Shown here one piece after another: positions 1-8,824 of a DNA stretch of 64,000 nt (positions within the stretch are counted from its first letter, which is position 1; every line of letters begins with the position of its first letter). A program made the position numbers and the translations under genes. The notes beneath the pieces are model-generated. The model did not search any database and was not told where the DNA came from. It saw nothing but the letters and a program-made list of their open reading frames with translations. This DNA is from Acidimicrobiales bacterium (GTDB lineage: Bacteria > Actinomycetota > Acidimicrobiia > Acidimicrobiales > Aldehydirespiratoraceae): NCBI GenBank assembly GCA_029263195.1, contig JAJCXX010000082.1:113622-177621 (forward strand), read 5' to 3'.

Positions 1-1651
1 GAATGGTGGAGAGGGTGAGCCAGTCGTCGTCGAGGTGAGGCGGTCCGGCCCGTTCCCCGGTCTTGCTGGGTGGGTCGAGTGTGAGTTCGGTGAGAAAGCG
101 ACCACGGTTGACGTAGTTGGCTGCCGTGGCGGCGAGTTGGTCGATGTCGGCGATACGGGCGGCCGAATTGTCGTAGCGGGTGGGGAACACCATGGAACAG
201 AACCCCTTGAGGCGGTCGACTTCCTGCGACGGGCTGGTGTCGGTGCTCGAACAGTCGGAGAGGGCGCTGCGGAGTTCCTGAGCCTGCTGGTCGGATGCCG
301 ATGGGGTACGCCCGGCACCGTCGATGAACAGCGACAGTGACTCGTCGGACTGCCGATCGATCCCGAGTTCGTCGGAGAGGCGGCGCAACGTTGCGGGGCC
401 GACTCCCTCCAGCATCGAAAGCACGCGGTGCCAGGCCAGCTGGTCGGCTGGGTTGTCGAGGATGCGAAGCAGCGACAGCAGGTCCTTCACGTGGGCCGCT
501 TCGAGATACTTGAGGCCGCCGTATTTCCGATAGGGGATGTCGCGGCGCGTAAGTTCGAGTTCGAGACCGTCGCTGTGGTGCCCAGCCCTGAACAGCACCG
601 CTTGGTCGCGCAGATCCATGCCTCTCTCGCGGGCGTCGAGCACAGCGGTTGACACGTAGCGGCTCTGATCGCCCTCGTCGTTGTGGGTGACGAGGGTTGG
701 CATCACGCCGTCGGTTCGGGTGGACCACAGTGCCTTGTCGTAGTGGTCGTTTGATTGGGCAAGAACCGCGTTGGCGACAGCCAAAACCGGCATCGTGGAT
801 CGGTAGTTCTGGTCGAGAGTGATGGTGGTGGCGCCGGGGAAGTGGTCGGGGAACTGCCACATGTTCTCGACGGTGGCGGCCCTGAACCCGTAGATCGCCT
901 GGGCGTCGTCGCCGACCGCGCACAGGTCGGTGTCGGGGCGACACATGCCCCGCACGATGTCGGCCTGAATCGGATTTGTGTCCTGGTATTCGTCGATCAG
1001 GATGTGGTCGAACAGCCGCCGCAGTTCGTCGCCCACCGCTCCGGCGGTGAGGCCTCGCCAGAACAGGAGCATGTCGTCGTAGTCGAGGACCTTGTTGGCC
1101 CGTTTGCGAGAGGTGTACTCGGTGAAGATCGTTCGGAGATCGTCGCCATGATCGGCGCACCATGGATAGTCGGTGTCGAGGACAGCAGTCAGCTTCGCCT
1201 GGCTGCTGACCATGCGGGAGTAGATGGCGGCCACTGTCTCCTTGCGGGGAAAGCGCTTGCCTCTCTCACCGAAGCCGTGTTCGGTGCGGACCATGCCCAT
1301 GAGATCGGTGCTGTCGGAGTTGTCGAGAACCGTGAAGCCCGAGGAGAGTCCGGCGGCCTGGCCGAAACTGCGAAGTAGCCGGTTGGCGACGGCATGAAAC
1401 GTGCCTCCCCAGACCTGGCTGGCTTGCCGGCTGGGGCTGGCCGCGGTGACCCTTCCGAGCATCTCGGCGGCGGCTCGGCGGGTGAAGGTGAGCAGCATCA
1501 CGCGGTTGGGGTCGGCGTCGTCGTCGAGGATTCGTGTGACCCGGGCGACGAGGGTTTTGGTCTTGCCGGTGCCGGCACCGGCGACGATCAGCAGAGGTGA
1601 ACCGGTGTGGCTGACCGCCGCCTGCTGCTGGGTGTTGAGTTCATCGAACAT
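1..1651 (-). CDS. UvrD/PcrA-type ATP-dependent DNA helicase (3' end beyond window)
   Basis: This superfamily 1A DNA helicase unwinds DNA in repair or replication restart. It is absent from the ORF track because it runs off the left edge. Translating the minus strand from the ATG at 1651 gives an open frame of 550 codons. The protein opens with a Q-motif (LNTQQQAAV), then Walker A (AGAGTGKTKT), motif Ia (LTFTRRAAAEM), motif II (ILIDEYQDTNPIQ), motif III (VGDDAQAIYGFRAA) and motif IV (LDQNYRS). The order and spacing are those of UvrD/Rep/PcrA. The 2B and C-terminal region is only partly visible, so UvrD1, UvrD2, or a form with an extra C-terminal domain cannot be separated. It diverges from the lipoprotein gene; a TAACCT hexamer 9 bp before the ATG and no clear Shine-Dalgarno suggest a leaderless or near-leaderless start. 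Confidence 0.93.
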   Translation of the reverse strand, partial: MFDELNTQQQAAVSHTGSPLLIVAGAGTGKTKTLVARVTRILDDDADPNRVMLLTFTRRAAAEMLGRVTAASPSRQASQVWGGTFHAVANRLLRSFGQAAGLSSGFTVLDNSDSTDLMGMVRTEHGFGERGKRFPRKETVAAIYSRMVSSQAKLTAVLDTDYPWCADHGDDLRTIFTEYTSRKRANKVLDYDDMLLFWRGLTAGAVGDELRRLFDHILIDEYQDTNPIQADIVRGMCRPDTDLCAVGDDAQAIYGFRAATVENMWQFPDHFPGATTITLDQNYRSTMPVLAVANAVLAQSNDHYDKALWSTRTDGVMPTLVTHNDEGDQSRYVSTAVLDARERGMDLRDQAVLFRAGHHSDGLELELTRRDIPYRKYGGLKYLEAAHVKDLLSLLRILDNPADQLAWHRVLSMLEGVGPATLRRLSDELGIDRQSDESLSLFIDGAGRTPSASDQQAQELRSALSDCSSTDTSPSQEVDRLKGFCSMVFPTRYDNSAARIADIDQLAATAANYVNRGRFLTELTLDPPSKTGERAGPPHLDDDWLTLSTI

Positions 1652-1660
1652 GCGTTCGTC

Positions 1661-1666
1661 AGGTTA
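1661..1666 (-). promoter_or_regulatory. Candidate -10 box of the UvrD-like gene
   Basis: TAACCT on the minus strand matches TANNNT and lies 9 bp before the ATG. The spacing is longer than the 6 bp seen at other genes here, so confidence is lower. Confidence 0.35.
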
Positions 1667-1759
1667 GCCGATGTCGGCCGTTGGGTGCGGTGGTCAATTG
1701 GCATCGGTGGCCGAATGAGCGATAGGCCTGAGGCACCGATCATCGAGGTAGGGACATCC

Positions 1760-3838
1760 ATGCGAAGGATTTCGGTTGTGATTGCGGGCTTCTCGTTGGT
1801 GGCGGCGGCCTGTTCCGGAGGTGGGTCCTCCGATGCCGAGGTGGCCGTCACATCGACCACCTCGCCTTCGACCACGGTGGCCACCACGGCGGCTCCCACC
1901 ACGGCTCCACCTCCCACTACCACAGCGGAATTCGAGGGAACGATCGAGTTGGCAGTCGAGCACCCTGATCGCTGCGAGTTCGTTGGCCAGGGCTGCATGC
2001 TGCCGTTTCCGTCCGACCACTTCACCGTCAGCGATGCATCCACGTTCACCGGACGCAGGGTCGACATCGCGCCGGAATCGATGCCCACCAATTCTGGTGG
2101 CGTATTGGTCGAAACGAGCCGCCTCAATCTCAACGACGGTTTCAGCCCCGGGTCGGCCGGCCTGGTCCTGATCCCGGGAATCGATCCGGTGGGATCGAAT
2201 CTGACGCCGGTCACCGATATCGGAGCATCGCTGTCTCCGGATTCGCCGACTGTGGTGATCGACGCCACTACCGGCGAGCTCTGGCCTCATTGGGCGGAGA
2301 TCGACTCCAACGCTCTGCCCGAGACCGATGCCGGACTCTTCATCCGTCCGGCCAGGAACTATCCGGACGGTCACCGAATAGTGATCGGCCTTCGCAACCT
2401 CGTCGGCGACGATGGCGCCGCGATCGAACCAACCGACGCTTTCCGTGCATATCGAGACCGTCTCGAGAGCAGTGTCACCGAGGTCGAGGCCCGCCGGCCG
2501 GCCATGAACCGGATCATCGAGGACCTTGAGGCCGCTGGCGTGGTCCGTGATGAGCTGGTGATCGCGTGGGACTTCACGGTGATCTCCACCGAGAACCTCA
2601 CCGGGCCGTTGCTCTCCATGCGCGACGACGCGTTCGATCAACTTGGCGACGATGTTCCGAACTTCACGATCGACACGGTTACCCGTGAGGATGATCGCAA
2701 CCGCACATGGATGGAGGGCACCTACGAGGTCCCCCTCTATCTGACCGGAGACGGATCTCCGGGTCAGGGCCTCAACCTCGTCGATGGTGCGGAGTTTCCG
2801 TCGCAGAACGGCTTCTACACGGCGCACTACCGCTGTCAGGTAACCGACACGACAACGCCGGCCAGCCCCGGTGCAGGAGTGCTCTACGGGCACGGACTAC
2901 TCGGTGAGATCGGTCAGGTCACATCGGCCGGACCATCGCTCCTGGCGGAGAACCACGGTTTTGTGATCTGCGGCACCGAGCTGATCGGAATGTCTGACCC
3001 CGACGTGGGCAACGCCATCGCGGCGCTCAGTGACTTCAGCAACTTTCCGACACTCGCCGACCGACTCCTGCAAGGCCATCTCAATACCTTGTTCCTCGGC
3101 CGGCTGCTGAAGCATCCGTCCGGCTTCGCGGCGGATCCGGCCTTCCGCTCAGCCGACGATGGGCAGTTGATCAACACCGACGAGCTCTACTACTACGGTA
3201 TTTCCCAAGGTGGGATCATGGGCCCGGTAACCACGGCCGTCGCGTTCGATTGGGATCGAGGTGTGTTCGGTGTGCCGGGGGTCAACTACAGCACCCTGCT
3301 CAACCGAAGTGTCGACTTCGCCACGTTCCAGCTGATCCTCGATCCTGCCTACCCCGACAAGCTCGATCAGGCAATCGTCCTGCTGGCCGCTCAGATGCTG
3401 TGGGACCGTGGTGAAGGTAACGGCTACGTCAACCACTTCACCGACCCGCTCCCCGGGGTCAACGAAAAGGTCGGACTGCTGCAGCTGGCACTCGGTGACC
3501 ATCAGGTGGCCAATGCGGCGGCCGATGTGATGGCCCGTTCGATGGGGGCCTCCGTGCATTGGCCGGCCTACGCCGACGGGCGTTCGATCGATGTCGAGCC
3601 GTTCTGGGGCGTGCCCCGAATCGATGAGTACCCGTTCGACGGTTCGGCGACCGTGATGTTCGACAGCGGCGCGGCGATTCCTCCGGCCGCCAACATCGCA
3701 CCCGCCGACGGGGAGGACCCGCATGAGGATGTGCGTCGTGCGGCGGCCGCCTACGACCAGGTCGCAGCGTTCCTGCAGCCCGACGGCATGGTGATCGATA
3801 CCTGCAGCGGCGGGCCGTGCATCATCGCCCCGAGATAG
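1760..3838 (+). CDS. Secreted lipoprotein with alpha/beta-hydrolase (lipase-like) domain
   Basis: A 692-residue exported lipoprotein, probably an esterase or lipase anchored outside the membrane. The start is placed at ATG 1760, not the track start at 1607, because it gives an exact lipoprotein signal (MRRISVVIAGFSLVAAAC, lipobox around Cys19) and has GAGGTAGGG 6 bp upstream. A Thr/Ala/Pro-rich linker follows to about residue 55. The N-terminal third has a CMLPFPSDHF...TGRRV stretch that I recall from VolA-type bacterial lipase N-terminal domains. The C-terminal half carries YGHGLLG (oxyanion region), the nucleophile elbow YGISQGG and a likely catalytic His in LALGDHQVAN. Substrate is unknown. 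It diverges from the UvrD-like gene and ends 7 bp from the convergent DUF1269 gene. Confidence 0.8.
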   Translation: MRRISVVIAGFSLVAAACSGGGSSDAEVAVTSTTSPSTTVATTAAPTTAPPPTTTAEFEGTIELAVEHPDRCEFVGQGCMLPFPSDHFTVSDASTFTGRRVDIAPESMPTNSGGVLVETSRLNLNDGFSPGSAGLVLIPGIDPVGSNLTPVTDIGASLSPDSPTVVIDATTGELWPHWAEIDSNALPETDAGLFIRPARNYPDGHRIVIGLRNLVGDDGAAIEPTDAFRAYRDRLESSVTEVEARRPAMNRIIEDLEAAGVVRDELVIAWDFTVISTENLTGPLLSMRDDAFDQLGDDVPNFTIDTVTREDDRNRTWMEGTYEVPLYLTGDGSPGQGLNLVDGAEFPSQNGFYTAHYRCQVTDTTTPASPGAGVLYGHGLLGEIGQVTSAGPSLLAENHGFVICGTELIGMSDPDVGNAIAALSDFSNFPTLADRLLQGHLNTLFLGRLLKHPSGFAADPAFRSADDGQLINTDELYYYGISQGGIMGPVTTAVAFDWDRGVFGVPGVNYSTLLNRSVDFATFQLILDPAYPDKLDQAIVLLAAQMLWDRGEGNGYVNHFTDPLPGVNEKVGLLQLALGDHQVANAAADVMARSMGASVHWPAYADGRSIDVEPFWGVPRIDEYPFDGSATVMFDSGAAIPPAANIAPADGEDPHEDVRRAAAAYDQVAAFLQPDGMVIDTCSGGPCIIAPR

Positions 3839-3845
3839 CGACCAA

Positions 3846-4355
3846 TCAGATCTCGACAGCCAAGCTCTCGCGGATCATGTCGTCGGCGGTGTCGGTGAGG
3901 GTCGACTCGAAGATCTCGGCATCGAATCTCCGGAGTTCCTTGGCCAGACCGCGGACGTCGTAGTTCTTCGTCAACAAGAAGACCACCGACTCGCCGTCCC
4001 TGAGGCGGTTGCCCATGTCTTTCATGTGGTCGTCGTCGACTCCCACATCGTGGAGCTTGCCCCACAAGCCGCCAACCGTGGCTCCGAGCGCACCGCCGGC
4101 GAGCATCCCGGGAGGCCCGCCGAGCATCCCTACCAGCGCGCCGACCCACACGCCGGCGCTGGCGCCTTGGCCGGTATTCAGGTCGCGGGTCTGACGAATC
4201 CGGGTGCGGCCGTCGGATCGGTTGACGATCGCCACGTCGTCAATTTCGATGACCGAGTTCTTGGCGAGCCGACCCATGGCGAGCACGAATTCCTGGGCCA
4301 TCAGAGGTTCGTCGAACCTGAGGGCCAGCAGTCCTGGTGGTTGTTCGTCGGTCAT
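3846..4355 (-). CDS. DUF1269-family membrane-associated protein
   Basis: A 169-residue protein of the DUF1269 family, whose function is not established. The start is at MTDEQPPGL (4355), because residues upstream in the track ORF overlap the preceding gene. The middle holds a glycine-zipper hairpin (AGVWVGALVGMLGGPPGML...GGALGATVGG) that probably inserts in or lies on the membrane. The flanking parts are soluble, with a C-terminal helix (RGLAKELRRFDAEIFES). It follows the LOG-like gene on the same strand with 17 bp between them, so the two are likely cotranscribed. Confidence 0.8.
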   Translation of the reverse strand: MTDEQPPGLLALRFDEPLMAQEFVLAMGRLAKNSVIEIDDVAIVNRSDGRTRIRQTRDLNTGQGASAGVWVGALVGMLGGPPGMLAGGALGATVGGLWGKLHDVGVDDDHMKDMGNRLRDGESVVFLLTKNYDVRGLAKELRRFDAEIFESTLTDTADDMIRESLAVEI

Positions 4356-4372
4356 GCGGGCCCCCGGTTGGA

Positions 4373-5500
4373 TCAGGATTCCACCGGTTGCGGCGGGTGA
4401 TCGGAGATCCAACGTAACGCCTCATCGGCCGAGTCAGCGGTGGCGATCATGCCGGCGTAGAGGCGATTTCCGGCCAGCTCTCGAAGTAGCTGTTCGGCGG
4501 GCAACGTCTGGTTCCAGTAGTCCCGACCGAGCAGCACCATCGGGCTCACTGCGCCGAACACTCCGTAGTGATTCTGGGTGGCGTCCTGGAAGATTTCCTG
4601 CACCGTGCCCGCCGACCCCGGAGCGAAGACAACGCCGTGACCGGCGATCGCGAGCAGCCCATCCTCTCGGATCGAGTTGGCGAAGTACTTGGCGACATGG
4701 GTTGCGAACTGGTTGGTGGGTTCGTGACCGTAGAACCAGGTGGGAACGGCCAGGCTTTCGCCACCGTCGGTGAACGTTTCGCACACCTCGAGTCCGGCGG
4801 TGAGGTATCGGTCGGTGTCGGCGAAGTCGACCGCCGTCGACAGTTGGTGCAACGCCAGCTCGATCGCCGACTCGGGATGGGTCGAGAGCCAAGCTCCGAG
4901 GTTGGCCGCTTCCATAGCCCCGGGTCCGCCGCCGGTGGCGACGTGGTAGCCGTTGTTTGTGAGCGACCAGCCGAGTTCGGTGATGGTGCGGTAGTTCGGG
5001 TCGGTGCGGGTCAGCCCGTGGCCGCCCATGATCGCCACTACCCCGGGCCGTTGGCAGAGATGGTCGCGTAGAGCGTCGTCGACGGCATGGTCGTGGAGGC
5101 GCCTGGCCAATGCGTGGACGACGGGCAGATGAGCGCCTCTCGGGTATCGGGCAGCCCAGCGGTAGATGCGGGTGTCCAGAGCCTCTTCGAAGCTGTGGCT
5201 GCCGCTGGTGTCGCCCGGAACCCAACCTTGAAGCAGCTCGCGCTGCCCATACAGACAAGGTCGATACGGATCGAAGGGCAGGTCGTTGAATCGAGGAAAG
5301 ACGACTGCACCGACTTCGTGGACGTGGCGCAGCGCGACATCGGTCAGGGCCGCGCCAAGAAATGTCGTGCCGGAACAGCTGGCTGCCACTATCTCATCGG
5401 TGCGACCGCACAAATCGATGCCCTGGATCACCACGTCATCGAGGGTGCCGTGTTGGGCAACCTGGGCATCGAATTCCTCGAGAGAGTGGATCTCGCGCAT
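4373..5500 (-). CDS. LOG-family / lysine-decarboxylase-like Rossmann nucleotide-binding protein
   Basis: A 375-residue protein whose C-terminal 250 residues have the LOG/PpnN Rossmann fold: VVAIMGGHGLTR, TGGGPGAMEAANLGAW and PGSAGTVQEIFQ. LOG enzymes hydrolyse nucleoside monophosphates to free base and ribose 5-phosphate; whether this divergent member does so is inference. The third motif reads PGSAGT where typical LOG proteins have PGGxGT. About 120 N-terminal residues (GIDLCGRTDEIVAASCSGTTFLGAAL) have no assigned role and look faintly like a pentapeptide coil. The start at ATG 5500 is chosen over the track start because TACTGT lies exactly 6 bp upstream and the extension runs through the divergent amidohydrolase. 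Confidence 0.8.
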   Translation of the reverse strand: MREIHSLEEFDAQVAQHGTLDDVVIQGIDLCGRTDEIVAASCSGTTFLGAALTDVALRHVHEVGAVVFPRFNDLPFDPYRPCLYGQRELLQGWVPGDTSGSHSFEEALDTRIYRWAARYPRGAHLPVVHALARRLHDHAVDDALRDHLCQRPGVVAIMGGHGLTRTDPNYRTITELGWSLTNNGYHVATGGGPGAMEAANLGAWLSTHPESAIELALHQLSTAVDFADTDRYLTAGLEVCETFTDGGESLAVPTWFYGHEPTNQFATHVAKYFANSIREDGLLAIAGHGVVFAPGSAGTVQEIFQDATQNHYGVFGAVSPMVLLGRDYWNQTLPAEQLLRELAGNRLYAGMIATADSADEALRWISDHPPQPVES

Positions 5501-5506
5501 GATCGG

Positions 5507-5512
5507 ACAGTA
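5507..5512 (-). promoter_or_regulatory. Leaderless-type -10 box (TACTGT) of the LOG-like gene
   Basis: TANNNT hexamer ending 6 bp before the ATG at 5500, with no Shine-Dalgarno. This is the arrangement expected when transcription starts at or next to the start codon. Confidence 0.6.
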
Positions 5513-5551
5513 TGCGCCGTGCCGGGATCGAACTGACCGTCGGCCCGGGTC

Positions 5552-5557
5552 TAGTGT
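5552..5557 (+). promoter_or_regulatory. Leaderless-type -10 box (TAGTGT) of the amidohydrolase gene
   Basis: TAGTGT ends 6 bp before the ATG at 5564, with no Shine-Dalgarno. It faces away from the TACTGT box of the divergent LOG-like gene 39 bp away. Confidence 0.6.
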
Positions 5558-5563
5558 CCGAAC

Positions 5564-6613
5564 ATGAGTCAGGACGTCCGAATCATCGACCCCCACGTCC
5601 ACATTTGGGATCCGGTCGAGACACCGCGAGCTGTCAGCCCGCTCGTGAAGCTGCTGAATCGATGGCCGAAGGTGCTCGATCGATCGGTGCGTCTGCTCAT
5701 GCCCAGTCCGCTGGTGGAGTTCGTGGGCGACCCTCGCTATGTGCTCAACGCCCACATGCCCGCCACCTTTCGTGCCGATGCCGGCAAGTACGACGTGGCC
5801 GGCTACATCCACGTGGAGGCGGGCTGGGAAGCCAAAGGTCCGCTGGGCCCGGTCGGTGAAACCAAATGGGTCGATGCCCTCGACGACCCGCCGCTCTCGC
5901 TGGTTGCCCACGCGACCCTCAGCGACACCGCCAACCTCGACGCGCTCCTCGATGCTCACGCTGCGGCGAGCGATCGGTTCGTGGGAGTACGCGACATGGT
6001 TGCCGCCCACCCGGCCCGACGCGTTCACAACTGGTCGGGCTCCGAGGCCACGCTCACCTCACCGGAGTTCGAGTCCGGGTATCGCCGGGTCGGCGAACGC
6101 GATCTCAGCTTCGATGCCTGGGTCTACTCCAATCAATTGCGCGATCTCTCCCGTCTGGTCGCCAAGGTCCCCGAGACGAAGGTTGTTCTCGACCACATGG
6201 GCACGCCCGTCGCGCTGGCCGGTCCTTTCGGCGGTCTCGGTCAGACCCCGCAGCAGCGAGACTCGATTCGACGGGATTGGTACGACGACCTCGCCCGTTT
6301 GGCCGAGAACCCGCAGGTTCATCTCAAGCTGAGCGGCCTGTTCATGTGCAGCACCGGTTTCGGCCATCACCAGAACGGCGGTCCAGCATCGGTGCAGCAG
6401 GTGGTCCACGACATCGGATCCCACATTCGCTATGGCATCGAGACGTTCGGAGTCGACCGGTGCATGTTCGCTTCGAATTTCCCGATGGACAAGGTGTCGA
6501 TCAGCTACGAGATGCTCTACGATGCTTTCTTCGAGATCGTGTCGGACTACACGCTCGACGACCAGCAGAAGTTGTTTGCCGACAACGCTGCGAGGTTCTA
6601 CAGGGCCGACTAA
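5564..6613 (+). CDS. Amidohydrolase-2 family metal-dependent hydrolase (lactonase-like)
   Basis: A 349-residue TIM-barrel hydrolase of the amidohydrolase-related family, which includes 2-pyrone-4,6-dicarboxylate lactonase and L-fucono-lactonase-like enzymes. The metal-binding HxH motif is at the N terminus (IIDPHVHIWDP). Later family features include VVLDHMGTPVALAG, HLKLSGLF and the late barrel strand RCMFASNFPMDK, which supplies the usual Asp/Asn region. Natural substrate cannot be told from sequence. Its stop codon overlaps that of the convergent phosphatase gene by 4 bp. Confidence 0.88.
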   Translation: MSQDVRIIDPHVHIWDPVETPRAVSPLVKLLNRWPKVLDRSVRLLMPSPLVEFVGDPRYVLNAHMPATFRADAGKYDVAGYIHVEAGWEAKGPLGPVGETKWVDALDDPPLSLVAHATLSDTANLDALLDAHAAASDRFVGVRDMVAAHPARRVHNWSGSEATLTSPEFESGYRRVGERDLSFDAWVYSNQLRDLSRLVAKVPETKVVLDHMGTPVALAGPFGGLGQTPQQRDSIRRDWYDDLARLAENPQVHLKLSGLFMCSTGFGHHQNGGPASVQQVVHDIGSHIRYGIETFGVDRCMFASNFPMDKVSISYEMLYDAFFEIVSDYTLDDQQKLFADNAARFYRAD

Positions 6614-7191
6614 TCGTCGATCAGGTGGCAGCTCTCGTTCCAGTAGCGAACGACGTGGGTTTCGCGCTCGAACCCCAGCGTCGACACGGTTGCGGTGTTC
6701 AGTGCGAGAAGTCGACCGGCTTGGGCGGGAAGGCCGAGCCATCGTGCGGCGAGGATTCGCAGGAAGTGCCCGTGGGCAAACAGACAAGTGTCGCCGTCGA
6801 TCTCCAGAGCCCGGCTGATCACGGAATCGGCTCGACTGCCCACCGACTCGACAGATTCGCCATCGGTGATCGGGTGGGTCCACACCGTCCAATCGGGGGT
6901 CTCTCGACGTACGTCTGCGGTTGTTGTGCCCTCGTAGATCCCGTAGTCCCATTCGAGGAGATCGGTGTCGATCTCCGCCGCGCTGGACAGCCCCGACCGT
7001 CGGCCCGTCTCGAGGGCGCGCTGGAGTGGGCTGGTCCAGACCGCGGCGAACTCTCGTCCGCCCAGTTTCGAGGCGATCTGATCGGCCTGTCGTTGACCAG
7101 CCTCGGTGAGTGGAACATCGGTGCGGCCGGTGTGTTGGCCGCTGCGACTCCACTCGGTCTCGCCATGACGCACGAGCACGATTTCGGTCAT
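6610..7191 (-). CDS. Histidine phosphatase (phosphoglycerate-mutase-like) family protein
   Basis: A 193-residue branch-1 histidine phosphatase. The RHG signature with the phospho-acceptor His is at the N terminus (EIVLVRHGETEW), followed by TGRTDVPLTEAGQRQA and the second catalytic region CLFAHGHFLRIL. Such proteins dephosphorylate small sugar phosphates or cobamide intermediates; acid-phosphatase and phosphoglycerate-mutase-like roles are both possible. Its start codon overlaps the stop of the upstream asparaginase gene by 4 bp, implying translational coupling. Confidence 0.9.
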   Translation of the reverse strand: MTEIVLVRHGETEWSRSGQHTGRTDVPLTEAGQRQADQIASKLGGREFAAVWTSPLQRALETGRRSGLSSAAEIDTDLLEWDYGIYEGTTTADVRRETPDWTVWTHPITDGESVESVGSRADSVISRALEIDGDTCLFAHGHFLRILAARWLGLPAQAGRLLALNTATVSTLGFERETHVVRYWNESCHLIDD

Positions 7192-8177
7192 CGGGGAAGC
7201 ACCGCTCGTCGCACTCCGGCCCGAAGACCCGCCTTGTTATCGACGGGAGTGTCGGTGAGGGGACCGGTGAGCGCACCTATGTGGTGCAGCACCGCTCTGA
7301 TGGCCTCTTGTGCCGCTCTCGACGCCCCATCATGGACCTTGAGGGCGATCCCGAGGCCACGCTGGGGCAGGGCGGCCATGAAGACGCCTTCGGCCCCGCT
7401 CTTGGCGATGAATGGCTCGCCGGCCGACTCGGCCAACTGGACCTCGCATCGCCCGGTGCCGGACACGAGGTGACTTCGGGACGGGAGAACACCGGCCAAT
7501 CGTCGGCACGCCACGGCTGTCGGGTCGTCGAGGCCCACCGGGTCGACCAGACGGGCCATGGCGAGAGCGAGATTCTCCAGAGGAATCGCGAACACGGGAA
7601 TCCCGCAGCCGTCGCTGCCGCTCTCGAGACGGCGGAGATCGACGCCGGTCATGGTCGCGACTGCGTTCTCGATCCTCTGTTGGGCCGGATGATCACGTCG
7701 GATGTAGTGCCGCGTGTCCTCGCTGAGATGAACAGCGGTGGTCAGGAAGCCGGCGTGCTTTCCCGAACAACAATTGAAGATCGGGGCGGTGGCCCTGCCG
7801 GCACGGACGGCCGCGTCGGCGGCAGCCTGGTCGATCGGACGGTCGTCGCCGCATTCCAGGGCGACCTCGGTGAGCCCGATCCGAGCCAACCAGGAGTCGA
7901 CCATCGCCACATGGTCTTCTTCCGCTGAATGGCTCGAACACGCCAGCGCGAGTTCGTCGTCGGTGACGTCGAAGGCATCGGCCGCACCGGAGGTGATGAG
8001 CGGGATCGCCTGGATCGACTTGATGGCAGAGCGGCTCAGAACGCGGCGGCCAGGATCACCCCACACCTCGGTGGGCCCTTCACGGTCGCTGATCACCGCG
8101 TCGACGATGTGGCAGCTCTCGACTTCGTTGGGCCGGGTGACCTCGATGATGATGGGAGAGTGGAGCTGCGATCGCAC
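7188..8177 (-). CDS. L-asparaginase, Rhizobium etli-type (asparaginase II family, PF06089)
   Basis: A 329-residue enzyme of the third, Rhizobium-type asparaginase family, unrelated to the E. coli enzymes. It hydrolyses L-asparagine to aspartate and ammonia. Characteristic blocks are visible: RSAIKSIQAIPL, CSSHSAEEDHV, NCCSGKHAGFL (a Ser/Lys/Cys-containing active-site region) and GSDGCGIPVFA. Length fits the family. The GTG start at 8177 is supported by TAGCGT 6 bp upstream. It heads a two-gene unit with the histidine phosphatase. Confidence 0.9.
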   Translation of the reverse strand: MRSQLHSPIIIEVTRPNEVESCHIVDAVISDREGPTEVWGDPGRRVLSRSAIKSIQAIPLITSGAADAFDVTDDELALACSSHSAEEDHVAMVDSWLARIGLTEVALECGDDRPIDQAAADAAVRAGRATAPIFNCCSGKHAGFLTTAVHLSEDTRHYIRRDHPAQQRIENAVATMTGVDLRRLESGSDGCGIPVFAIPLENLALAMARLVDPVGLDDPTAVACRRLAGVLPSRSHLVSGTGRCEVQLAESAGEPFIAKSGAEGVFMAALPQRGLGIALKVHDGASRAAQEAIRAVLHHIGALTGPLTDTPVDNKAGLRAGVRRAVLPR

Positions 8178-8183
8178 ACTCTG

Positions 8184-8189
8184 ACGCTA
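8184..8189 (-). promoter_or_regulatory. Leaderless-type -10 box (TAGCGT) of the asparaginase gene
   Basis: TAGCGT ends 6 bp before the GTG start at 8177, with no Shine-Dalgarno between. Confidence 0.6.
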
Positions 8190-8274
8190 GCCACGATCAG
8201 CCCTGGTGCCGCCACTGTCTTGCCTGCGTACCGCTCGACGGCGAGACTGACCCATCCCCCGAACGGAGACCGCG

Positions 8275-8745
8275 ATGACCGACTCGAACACCATCGAACG
8301 ATCGGCGACCCTGATAATCGAGCGCCCACCCGCCGACGTCTTCGATGCCGTCGCCGACATCACCCGAACCGGTGAGCGGAGCCCGGAATGTGTGCAGTGC
8401 TCCTGGGTCGACGGGGCCGACGGACCCGAACTGGGGGCCAGGTTCACCGGCGACAACATGGTCAAGTTGGGGCCGGTCACCGTGAAGAAGTGGACGACGA
8501 CATCGAAGGTCACGGCATGTGATCCGGGTGAGGTATTCGAGTTCGTGGCAGAGGGCTACACGACATGGCGTTACCAATTGGAGGCGACCGGCGACGGCGC
8601 CACCCGGGTCACAGAGACCTGCAGCTTCCCTCCCGGAGCGGGGTTCCGGGGATTCTTGTACGACCGGTTGCTCAGGCGACCGGCGTCGCTGGAGACCGGC
8701 ATGAAAAAGACCCTTGCGGCTCTGAAGTCCGAACTGGAGTCCTGA
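8275..8745 (+). CDS. SRPBCC (START/polyketide-cyclase-like) family protein
   Basis: A 156-residue helix-grip protein, a fold that binds hydrophobic ligands in a deep pocket. The family pattern is seen in the opening ERSATLIIERPPADVFDAVADI, the mid-strand VKKWTTTSKVTACDPGEVFEF and the closing amphipathic helix DRLLRRPASLETGMKKTLAALK. No ligand or catalytic role can be assigned. A GGAGACCGCG Shine-Dalgarno precedes the ATG. The thioredoxin gene follows 79 bp downstream on the same strand. Confidence 0.82.
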   Translation: MTDSNTIERSATLIIERPPADVFDAVADITRTGERSPECVQCSWVDGADGPELGARFTGDNMVKLGPVTVKKWTTTSKVTACDPGEVFEFVAEGYTTWRYQLEATGDGATRVTETCSFPPGAGFRGFLYDRLLRRPASLETGMKKTLAALKSELES

Positions 8746-8824
8746 GTCCCCGTCTCGGTACTTGGAGCCATCGATTCGACTCATTCCGAGGAATGAGCGT
8801 GTGTCGGCGTGGGTTCCACCGTTG

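Noticed and set aside
1694-2893. 399-residue ORF on the minus strand opposite the lipoprotein
   Set aside because: Antisense shadow of a confident gene; Arg/Gly/His-rich translation without motifs.
5866-7473. 535-residue plus-strand ORF
   Set aside because: It runs through the amidohydrolase in another frame and antisense to the phosphatase and asparaginase; composition is Arg/Pro/Ser noise typical of GC-rich shadows.
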